Made by a program: the position numbers and the translations under genes
From: an uncultured Roseateles sp.
GTDB lineage: Bacteria; Pseudomonadota; Gammaproteobacteria; Burkholderiales; Burkholderiaceae
DNA: 23,068 bases
NCBI GenBank assembly: GCA_946886855.1
Contig: CAMPJJ010000089.1
Location: 1 to 23,068 of the forward strand
Direction of reading: 5' to 3'
Shown: positions 1-5,557 of the stretch, in pieces
How the letters are laid out: the number at the start of each line of letters is the position of its first letter
Position numbering within the stretch: position 1 is the first letter of the stretch
Notes under the pieces: model-generated
Databases searched by the model: none
The model's input: only the letters and a program-made list of their open reading frames with translations
Told to the model about the DNA's origin: nothing

Positions 1-849
1 GCCCTTGCGGTTGAAGTCGCCTTCCAGGCCGTGGCCGACCGCCTCGTGCAGCAGCACGCCGGGCCAGCCCGGGCCGAGGACGACGGTCATCTCGCCGGCC
101 GGGGCCGGGCGCGATTCCAGGTTGGTCAGCGCCGCGCTCACCGCCTGTTCGACATAGGAGGCGATCATCTCGTCGGTGAAGTAGGCCAGGCCGAAGCGCC
201 CGCCGCCGCCGCCCGAACCCACTTCGCGGCGGCCGTTGCTCTCGGCGATGACGGTGACGGACAGGCGCACCAGCGGCCGCACGTCGGCGGCCAGCGTGCC
301 GTCGGCGCGCGCGATCAGCACGACCTCGTGCTCGGCGGCCAGGCCGGCCATCACCTGCGCGATGCGTGGATCCTTGGCGCGGGCCAGGCGCTCGGTGCGC
401 TCCAGCAGGGCGACCTTCTGCGCGCTGTCCAGGCTGGCGATCGGGTCCGCGTCGCCGTAGAGCGCGCGGCTGCCGGAGACGATCGGTTCGGTCGGCACCT
501 TGACGCGGCGGCTCTGGCCGGCCGACGCGATCGCGCGCACGGTGCGGGCGGCGTCGAGCAGCGCGGCTTCGGAGATGTCGTCGGAGTAGGCGAACGCCGT
601 CTTCTCGCCGGCGACGGCGCGCACGCCCACGCCCTGGTCGATCGAGAAGCTGCCGCTCTTGACGATGCCTTCCTCCAGGCTCCAGCCCTCCGAGCGGGTG
701 GTCTGGAAGTAGAGGTCGGCGTCGTCGACGCGGTGCTCGGTGATCAGGCGCAGGGCCTGCGAGAGCGACGCATCGGTCAGGCCGAAGGGTTCGAGCAGCT
801 GGGCACGGGCGGTGACCAGGCGGGCGAGGGTGGGTTCGCGCGAAATCAT
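1..849 (-). CDS. tldD: TldD metalloprotease subunit, N-terminal part (cut by the window edge)
   Basis: Reading leftward from the ATG at 849, 283 codons are present and the frame is still open at position 1. TldD pairs with TldE (PmbA) as a cytosolic zinc metalloprotease that degrades or matures small peptides; this is family knowledge. The N-terminal part matches the family: DADLYFQ near residue 45, a SIDQGVGVRAVAGEKTAFAYSDD block, a DGTLAADVRPLVRLSV block, then a glycine run GSGGGGGRFG. The last residues visible are GWPGVLLHEAVGHGLEGDF, which contain the HExxxH zinc motif at about H268, E269 and H273. The C-terminal half, with the remaining metal ligand, lies outside the window. The ATG at 849 is in frame and gives an N-terminus of normal family length. 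I see no frameshift. Identification is very secure. Confidence 0.95.
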   Translation of the reverse strand, partial: MISREPTLARLVTARAQLLEPFGLTDASLSQALRLITEHRVDDADLYFQTTRSEGWSLEEGIVKSGSFSIDQGVGVRAVAGEKTAFAYSDDISEAALLDAARTVRAIASAGQSRRVKVPTEPIVSGSRALYGDADPIASLDSAQKVALLERTERLARAKDPRIAQVMAGLAAEHEVVLIARADGTLAADVRPLVRLSVTVIAESNGRREVGSGGGGGRFGLAYFTDEMIASYVEQAVSAALTNLESRPAPAGEMTVVLGPGWPGVLLHEAVGHGLEGDFNRKG

Positions 850-986
850 CGTCCGATTGTAGGCATCGCCCGGGACGCCCGCCCGGCAGCAGGCGCGGCC
901 GACCCTGCGGGGCGGATGGTGACCCTGGCGGGCGGCAGGCGCCTGACCATGACGGCCAGGGAAGGGGCGGGCGCCGCTGGAAAGGT

Positions 987-1006
987 GGTAGCGATCGGTA
1001 GCAATC
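987..1006. repeat. Imperfect 10-bp tandem repeat upstream of the small secreted protein
   Basis: GGTAGCGATC at 987-996 is followed directly by GGTAGCAATC at 997-1006, differing at one base. It lies about 105 bp upstream of the ATG at 1112, in the gap after tldD (which reads away). One repeat per helical turn would suit a regulator bound on one DNA face, but chance cannot be excluded. The rest of the 850-1111 gap shows nothing I can name. Confidence 0.3.
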
Positions 1007-1111
1007 GCTTCACCGAACTTTACGGCGACCCCGTCACCGTGTCCGCGTGGAGGTTCGTTGTCTCCCCAGCGGCAACGAAAACCGCAGCCAACCCTCCCAA
1101 GGAGAACCTCG

Positions 1112-1453
1112 ATGAAGCGCATGTCCCTGTCGATCGCCCTCGTGTCCAGCCTGCTCGCCGCTTCGGCGTTCGCCCAGACCGCCGCGCCGGCGTCGACCGC
1201 CACGCCGCGCGTCGACCAGCGTGAAGCGAACCAGCAGCAGCGCATCGCCAACGGCGCCGCGTCCGGTCAGTTGACCGCGAAGGAAACGCAGCATCTGGAG
1301 AAGCAGCAGGCCCGCGTCGACAACGCCGAAGCGAAGGCCAAGTCCGACGGCGTCGTCACCGCGAAGGAACGTCGCCAGCTGCAGCGCAAGCAGGACGTCG
1401 CCAGTGCCGACATCCGCCGCGCGAAGCACAACAACAAGACCGCGGGCAAGTGA
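1112..1453 (+). CDS. Small secreted/periplasmic helical repeat protein, function unknown
   Basis: This encodes 113 residues. The ATG at 1112 is preceded by AAGGAG at 1099-1104 at good spacing, and it begins a clear Sec signal peptide: MKRMSLSIALVSSLLAASAFA, then a cut before QTAAP. The mature part of about 90 residues is charged and Gln-rich. It consists of two similar helical units, each a short D/S-G-x-[LV]-T-A-K-E turn followed by an amphipathic helix: SGQLTAKETQHLEKQQ and SDGVVTAKERRQLQRKQ. The second turn resembles an EF-hand-like loop, but the full Ca ligand set is not there. Similar small exported proteins are common as hypotheticals in Burkholderiales. A palindromic element between it and convergent rsmI may end both transcripts. 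Real gene: nearly certain. Function: unknown. Confidence 0.8.
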   Translation: MKRMSLSIALVSSLLAASAFAQTAAPASTATPRVDQREANQQQRIANGAASGQLTAKETQHLEKQQARVDNAEAKAKSDGVVTAKERRQLQRKQDVASADIRRAKHNNKTAGK

Positions 1454-1473
1454 TCCCGACCTGACTGCCGAGG

Positions 1474-1567
1474 CCGCTGGCCCTCACCCCGGCCTTCTCC
1501 CGCAAGCGGGAGAGGGCGCAAGAGGAGCCAGCGCCGCGAGTGGAGCCGAGAGGGCGGGGTGAGGGCC
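1474..1567. repeat. Palindromic intergenic repeat, copy A (nested inverted repeats)
   Basis: Outer perfect 12-bp arms (GGCCCTCACCCC at 1479-1490, GGGGTGAGGGCC at 1556-1567) enclose an inner perfect hairpin (TCTCCCGC at 1496-1503, AA loop, GCGGGAGA at 1506-1513). The element fills the gap between convergent genes ending at 1453 (+) and 1591 (-). Related copies lie at 12117-12165 and 19301-19343. It resembles the CCCTCTCCCGC-type repeats I recall as common between genes of beta- and gammaproteobacteria. Its symmetry would suit termination in both directions, which is inference. Confidence 0.8.
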
Positions 1568-1590
1568 GGGGTCTCCGCAGGAAGATGAAG

Positions 1591-2538
1591 TCAGCGCGCC
1601 TCGTCGGCGTCCGCTTCATCGTCGCCCGCGGCGTCCTGCTTCCATTCCAGCGCCTGCTGGTACAGCGCCTTGCGCGACTCGCCGGTGAGCTCCGCGGCCA
1701 GCGCCGCCGCCTGCTTCAGCGGCAGGTCGCGCACGAGCACGCGCAGCGTGCGCAGCGCCTCGGCGGGCAGGCCGTCATCGCTGGCGACCGTCGGCGCCGC
1801 ATGCAGCACCAGCACGAACTCGCCGCGCTCGCGCAGCTTGTCCTCGGCCAGCCAGGCGGGCAGCGTCGCGCAGGGCGCGGTGTGGATGGTCTCGAACTGC
1901 TTGGTGACCTCGCGGCACACCGTCAGCGTCTGCGCGGGCGCGAGCTCGGCCAGCAGCGCGATCAATTCCTGGATGCGATGCGGCGCCTCGAACAGCACCT
2001 GGCTGTGCGGCGCGCCGGTCAGCGCCTGCAGCGCGGCGCGGCGCTCCGCCGCCTTGGTCGGCAGGAAACCGACGAAGCGGAAACCCTGCGCCCGCGCGTC
2101 GCCGGCGACGCTGAGCGCCGCCGCCGCGCTGCTGGCGCCGGGCAGCGGCACGACGCGTACGCCGGCCTCCGCCGCGGCGGCCACCAGCACCGCGCCCGGG
2201 TCGGAGATCGCCGGCGTGCCGGCATCGCTCACATACGCGATGCGTTCGCCCGCGAGCAGCCGCGCGACCAGGCCCTGCGCCGCCTGCTGCTCGTTGTGCT
2301 GGTGCAGCGCCACCAGCGGCTTGTGCAATCCGAGCCAGCGCAGCAACTGAGCGCTGACGCGCGTGTCCTCGCAGGCGACCGCGTCGACCAGACCGAGCAC
2401 GTGGATCGCGCGCAGGCTGAGATCGGCGAGGTTGCCGATCGGGGTCGCGACGACGTAGAGCGTGCCGGCCGGGTGTTGCTGATGACCGGCCGCGGCGGCG
2501 GCGGCGGCGATCAGCGAAGCGGACGGGGACGTCGACAT
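1591..2538 (-). CDS. rsmI: 16S rRNA (cytidine-1402-2'-O)-methyltransferase RsmI
   Basis: This gives 315 residues from the ATG at 2538. RsmI uses SAM to methylate the ribose of C1402 in 16S rRNA, in the decoding centre. The tetrapyrrole-methylase fold is unmistakable: GTLYVVATPIGNLADLSLRA near residues 25-45, VACEDTR, the SAM-loop YVSDAGTPAISDPG, then VVPLPGASSAAAALSVAG, GFLPTKAAERR and a late GEFVLVLH strand. The C-terminal tail is acidic (GDDEADADEAR). A start 17 codons upstream (2589) is possible, but it would lie inside yraN. The 2538 start has a GGAG about 12 bases upstream. The start codon shares bases with that of divergent yraN (CATG, 2536-2539). The divergent rsmI/yraN arrangement is the same as in E. 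coli (yraL against yraMNOP). Confidence 0.95.
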   Translation of the reverse strand: MSTSPSASLIAAAAAAAGHQQHPAGTLYVVATPIGNLADLSLRAIHVLGLVDAVACEDTRVSAQLLRWLGLHKPLVALHQHNEQQAAQGLVARLLAGERIAYVSDAGTPAISDPGAVLVAAAAEAGVRVVPLPGASSAAAALSVAGDARAQGFRFVGFLPTKAAERRAALQALTGAPHSQVLFEAPHRIQELIALLAELAPAQTLTVCREVTKQFETIHTAPCATLPAWLAEDKLRERGEFVLVLHAAPTVASDDGLPAEALRTLRVLVRDLPLKQAAALAAELTGESRKALYQQALEWKQDAAGDDEADADEAR

Positions 2539-2956
2539 GTTCAAGAAATTCTCCAGGGGAAGCACGGGCACCACGGAGGCCGTGGACAAGCAGGCGCGCG
2601 GCGCCGAGGCCGAACAGCGCGCCCTCGATCATCTGCGGCGCCAGGGCCTGCGGCTGGTGACGCGCAATTATCGGGTGGCGCGCGGACCGTCCGCGCGCGG
2701 CGGCGAGGTCGACCTGATCCTGCGCGACCGCGACGGCACGCTGGTGTTCGTCGAGGTCCGCGCCCGGGAAGGCGATGCGCACGGCGGCGCGGCCGCCAGC
2801 GTGACGCGGGCCAAGCAACGGCGTGTGATCTTCGCTGCGCAATGTTTCCTGCGGACGCAGGCGGTGCTGCCGCCCTGCCGCTTCGACGTGGTGGCCATCG
2901 ACGGCGACCGCATCGAGTGGCTGCGCGGCGCGTTCGATGTGCCGGCGGAGCATTGA
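2537..2956 (+). CDS. yraN: YraN family protein (UPF0102, endonuclease-like fold)
   Basis: This gives 139 residues. YraN proteins have a small restriction-endonuclease-like fold of uncertain role. The diagnostic pieces are present: RGGEVDLILRDRDGTLVFVEVR at about residues 55-75, with the E-V-D and E-V-R acidic/basic set of a PD-(D/E)xK-like core, then GGAAASVTRAKQRR and CRFDVVAIDGDRIEWLRGAF. The N-terminus is about 17 residues longer than the conserved core, as in E. coli YraN. A GTG at 2582 is an alternative start, but GGAGG sits only two bases before it, so I keep the ATG at 2537. It is followed after 24 bp by the DiaA-like gene and lies in the conserved yraN-diaA-dolP order. LpoA (yraM), between them in enterobacteria, is absent, as expected outside gammaproteobacteria. 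Confidence 0.9.
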   Translation: MFKKFSRGSTGTTEAVDKQARGAEAEQRALDHLRRQGLRLVTRNYRVARGPSARGGEVDLILRDRDGTLVFVEVRAREGDAHGGAAASVTRAKQRRVIFAAQCFLRTQAVLPPCRFDVVAIDGDRIEWLRGAFDVPAEH

Positions 2957-2980
2957 GACGCCTTTATCATCCCCGCACCT

Positions 2981-3550
2981 ATGTTGGAACAACGCATACA
3001 ACAACAATTCTTCGAAAGCGCGGACCTGCTGTACCAGATCGCCGAGGGCCTGTCGCGCCCGCTGGCGGTCGCGGCGCAGATGATGGTGGACGCGCTGACG
3101 GGCGGCGGCCGCGTGCTGAGCGCGGGCCTGGGCATCTCGGCCGCGGACGCGACCTACATGGCCTCGCTGCTGTCCGGCCGCTTCGAGCAGGAGCGCCCCG
3201 GCCTGGCCGCGCTGGCGCTGGACGCGCAGGCTCAGGGCTACGCCGATCCGGCGTCGGCGCTGATGCGCCAGATCCAGACCTTCGGCCACCCGGGCGATCT
3301 GCTGCTGCTCTTCGAAGCCCAGGCCAGCGGCGCCGCCGCCGCGCTGCTGCAGGTGGCGCACGGTCAGGAGATGAGCGTGATCGTGCTCAGCGGCACCCAG
3401 GACGACGAGTGGCGCGGCACGCTGCTCGACACCGACGTGCAGCTGCGCGTGCCGCACAGCCGCTTCGCTCGGGTGGCGGAGGCGCACCGGCTGCTCTCCC
3501 ACTGCCTCAGCGACGCGATCGACCTGCAGCTGCTCGGCGCGGGCGAATGA
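2981..3550 (+). CDS. DiaA/YraO-like SIS-domain protein
   Basis: This gives 189 residues, the size of E. coli DiaA, a tetrameric SIS protein that binds DnaA and promotes initiation at oriC. Start MLEQRIQQQFFESADLLYQIAEGL and the block RFEQERPGLAALALD align with DiaA. The end VPHSRFARVAEAHRLLSHCLSDAIDL matches DiaA's [25 protein letters not shown]. Position between yraN and a BON lipoprotein gene supports the call. Two SIS signature loops are changed: the phosphosugar-binding CGNGxSAA is AGLGISAA here, and the STRGNS-type loop after GDxLL reads FEAQAS. That argues against sugar-phosphate isomerase activity and for a purely structural or DnaA-binding role (inference). The stop overlaps an ATG at 3547 (ATGA), but the next gene more likely starts at 3607. 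Confidence 0.85.
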   Translation: MLEQRIQQQFFESADLLYQIAEGLSRPLAVAAQMMVDALTGGGRVLSAGLGISAADATYMASLLSGRFEQERPGLAALALDAQAQGYADPASALMRQIQTFGHPGDLLLLFEAQASGAAAALLQVAHGQEMSVIVLSGTQDDEWRGTLLDTDVQLRVPHSRFARVAEAHRLLSHCLSDAIDLQLLGAGE

Positions 3551-3606
3551 CCTTGAACCCGACGGCGATGCCGACGACCTCCCTCCCGACCTCGAAGGAC
3601 CTCCCG

Positions 3607-4248
3607 ATGACCCAGACCCGTTGGACCCGCCGCCTGATCCTTGCCGCCGCGCTCGGCGGCGGCCTGCTGCAGACCGCCTGCGTGCCGCTGATCGTGGGCG
3701 GCGCCGCGGTGAGCGGCGCGCTCGTGGCGACCGACCGCCGCACCTCCGGCACCCAGCTCGAGGACCAGGGCATCGAGCTCAAGACCTCCAACCGCATCCG
3801 CGAGCAGCTCGGCGATCGCGTGCACATCAGCGTCAACAGCTACAACCGCATGGTGCTGCTGACCGGCGAGACCCGCAACGACGAGGACAAGGCCGCCGTC
3901 GAGCGCATCGCGCAGGGCGTCGAGAACGTCAGCAGCGTGCTCAATGAAGTGGGCGTCGGCATGCTGAGTTCGCTGTCCAGCCGCGCCAACGACGTCGCCA
4001 TCGCGGCCAAGGTCAAGGCCAGCCTGGTCGATGCGAAGGATCTGATCTCGAACGCGTTCTATGTGGTGGTCGAACGCGGCAACGTCTACCTCATGGGTCG
4101 CGTGACCGAGCGCGAAGCCAATCGCGCCACCGAGATCGCGCGCGGCGTGCGCGGCGTCCAGAAGGTGGTGCGTGCGATGGAGATCATCAGCGAGGCCGAC
4201 CTGGCCGCGATGGGCCAGTCGCAGTCCAAGGCCAAGGACAGCCCCTGA
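3607..4248 (+). CDS. dolP: DolP/YraP-like BON-domain lipoprotein
   Basis: This gives 213 residues. E. coli DolP (YraP) is an outer-membrane lipoprotein with two BON domains that bind anionic phospholipid and support envelope integrity. Here a basic start (MTQTRWTRRL) and a hydrophobic stretch lead to LLQTAC. The lipobox is imperfect because Gln is at -3, but the next residues (VPLIVGGAAVSGALVATDRRTSGTQ) match the DolP mature start VAAAVVGTAAV...ATDPRSVGTQ. BON1 is about residues 55-115 (RIREQLG...VLLTGETRNDEDK) and BON2 about 130-200 (KVKASLVDAKDL...VYLMGRVTEREANRATEIA, VQKVV). I chose the ATG at 3607 because AAGGA (3595-3599) sits 7 bases upstream. An ATG at 3547 overlapping the diaA-like stop would add 20 residues and spoil the signal peptide. 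Last gene of the operon; a terminator follows. Confidence 0.9.
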   Translation: MTQTRWTRRLILAAALGGGLLQTACVPLIVGGAAVSGALVATDRRTSGTQLEDQGIELKTSNRIREQLGDRVHISVNSYNRMVLLTGETRNDEDKAAVERIAQGVENVSSVLNEVGVGMLSSLSSRANDVAIAAKVKASLVDAKDLISNAFYVVVERGNVYLMGRVTEREANRATEIARGVRGVQKVVRAMEIISEADLAAMGQSQSKAKDSP

Positions 4249-4286
4249 GCCTCCTCACCGGTCCTGGCCGGACTTCGCTCTCCTCG

Positions 4287-4313
4287 AAAGGACCGCCGCG
4301 GCGGTCCTTTTTT
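4287..4313 (+). terminator. Rho-independent terminator after the yraN-diaA-dolP operon
   Basis: A perfect 24-bp palindrome (AAAGGACCGCCG / CGGCGGTCCTTT, 4287-4310) is followed by more T, giving six T in a row at 4308-4313. GC stem plus U tract is a textbook intrinsic terminator, 39 bp after the dolP-like stop. The A run on the left could let it work leftward too. Confidence 0.93.
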
Positions 4314-4500
4314 CTTGCCGCGACGCCTGCCCCGGAAAAAGGGGCGCATCAGTGTCGGCTCCCCCGTGGGCGGTGCGATCTGAACTCGTCGCTTTCGAGC
4401 ATTTTTGCAAGTCCTTTGACTTGGCTCACACATGGAGGCAATCGCTGCTGACGGATCAGCCAGCGCTCCCCATCATCGCGCCTCCCTCAATGAGCAAAGC

Positions 4501-4505
4501 GGAGG
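4501..4505 (+). promoter_or_regulatory. Ribosome binding site fixing the 4514 start
   Basis: GGAGG at 4501-4505 is 8 bases before the ATG at 4514. The in-frame ATG at 4490 has no such site, so the RBS favours the shorter protein beginning MYFPYL. Confidence 0.75.
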
Positions 4506-4513
4506 CCGAGCCG

Positions 4514-5557
4514 ATGTACTTTCCCTATCTCCATGGCAAACAGAAGGAGGTGCTGGCCTTGCGGCACCTCGCGGCGGTGCTCGGATCGGAAGGCCACCTG
4601 CAGCCGGTGCTGGAGCCGGTGCGCCAGGCGACGACCTCGGTGCGCCACACGCTCGAGGCCTGCGAGACGCATCGGCTCCAGGTCTGGCTGGTGATCAATC
4701 CGGTGCGGCAGGACTTCGACCTGCTGCCGCCGGCGCAGTCGCTGGAATGGGGTCGCCAGCTGTTCACGTCCCTGCCCAGGCGGCAATGGATCCATCCGAC
4801 CCTGATGCTCGGCCCGTCCATGACACCGGCCGTGCTGCGGCGCTTCGTGCAGCTGTTCGGATCGAGGCCGCTGGGCATCGTCGTCGGGCCCGACGCGCCG
4901 CCCTTGCATGAGGTGATGGCGCTGCTCGGCGGCGCCCAGGTGCGGATGGTCTTCTTCAAGGACATCGAACCGACGCCGTCGGCGCGCGCGGCGGCGGGCG
5001 CGGCGGGATGCGTCTGGGTCGAGGACCGGCGCCTGCCGGAGAACCCGGAGCTGCGGGTCAGCGAGCGGCACCTGTTCACCGATCGCGCCGTGACCTTCGT
5101 CCGTGACGGGCTGGCCGGGTTCTCGGACTACACGACGCTGCCGTCGCGCCCGGAGGCGCCGGAACTGTCGTCGAGGCTCGCGGCCTTCCGCCTCAGCTGC
5201 CTGCGCACCGCGCCCGCCACGGGCGAGTTCTGGATCGAGCACTTCATGGGCGGACGTTCCGGTGTCGAGGAGGGCGGCGCGGACGCCCGCTTCCGCCAGT
5301 CGCTGCTGGCCTTCCATGCCGCGCTGGACCGGACCGACGTGTCTTTCGGCCCGACGGAGGCGGTGCGGCGTTACCTCGCCGGCCTGATCGAGGGCACCGT
5401 GCCGACGCGGGCGCTGAGCAAGCAGTGGGAACTCATGCACCACCTCGAGCTGGTCAGCGGCGTGCTGGCGGGACGGTTCCCGACCCGGCCGGCGGCCGGC
5501 GTGCCGGACAGTCTGCTCACGATGCCGCCGCGCTCAGGCGCACGGGAATTCCGCTGA
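4514..5557 (+). CDS. sce7725-type family protein, function unknown
   Basis: This gives 347 residues, soluble, no signal peptide. The start MYFPYLHGKQKEVLALRHLA matches what I recall of the family named after Sorangium cellulosum sce7725, whose members begin MYxPYLRGKQ-ELxALRE. It is related to a phage-like 'beta protein' group. The middle has alternating strand/helix blocks (WLVINPVRQDF, GIVVGPDAP, RMVFFKDI), compatible with a barrel-like fold. A conserved-looking stretch FSDYTTLPSRPE and FWIEHFMGGR follow. No catalytic motif is evident to me. In many genomes sce7725 genes sit next to an sce7726 gene; none is seen here. The last 41 bp overlap the end of the convergent molybdoenzyme gene. Family call moderate, function unknown; a mobile or defence-linked origin is possible but unproven. 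Confidence 0.65.
   Translation: MYFPYLHGKQKEVLALRHLAAVLGSEGHLQPVLEPVRQATTSVRHTLEACETHRLQVWLVINPVRQDFDLLPPAQSLEWGRQLFTSLPRRQWIHPTLMLGPSMTPAVLRRFVQLFGSRPLGIVVGPDAPPLHEVMALLGGAQVRMVFFKDIEPTPSARAAAGAAGCVWVEDRRLPENPELRVSERHLFTDRAVTFVRDGLAGFSDYTTLPSRPEAPELSSRLAAFRLSCLRTAPATGEFWIEHFMGGRSGVEEGGADARFRQSLLAFHAALDRTDVSFGPTEAVRRYLAGLIEGTVPTRALSKQWELMHHLELVSGVLAGRFPTRPAAGVPDSLLTMPPRSGAREFR

Noticed and set aside
31..1224. Long open frame on the plus strand across the tldD region
   Set aside because: It is the antisense shadow of tldD in GC-rich DNA; the product is a compositionally biased Arg/Ala/Gly/Gln string, while the minus strand gives a textbook TldD sequence.
1540..3546. Plus-strand open frame running through rsmI, yraN and the diaA-like gene into the BON lipoprotein
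   Set aside because: Only the last part from 3607 is real; upstream the frame is antisense to rsmI and out of frame with yraN and diaA, with no protein-like pattern.
3547..3606. Earlier ATG for the BON lipoprotein overlapping the diaA-like stop
   Set aside because: It would place 20 polar residues before the signal peptide; the ATG at 3607 has its own well-spaced RBS.
4416..4444. TTGACT as a -35 box for the sce7725-type gene
   Set aside because: The hexamer is good, but at 16-18 bases spacing the -10 candidates (such as CAATCG) are poor. Not enough to call a promoter.
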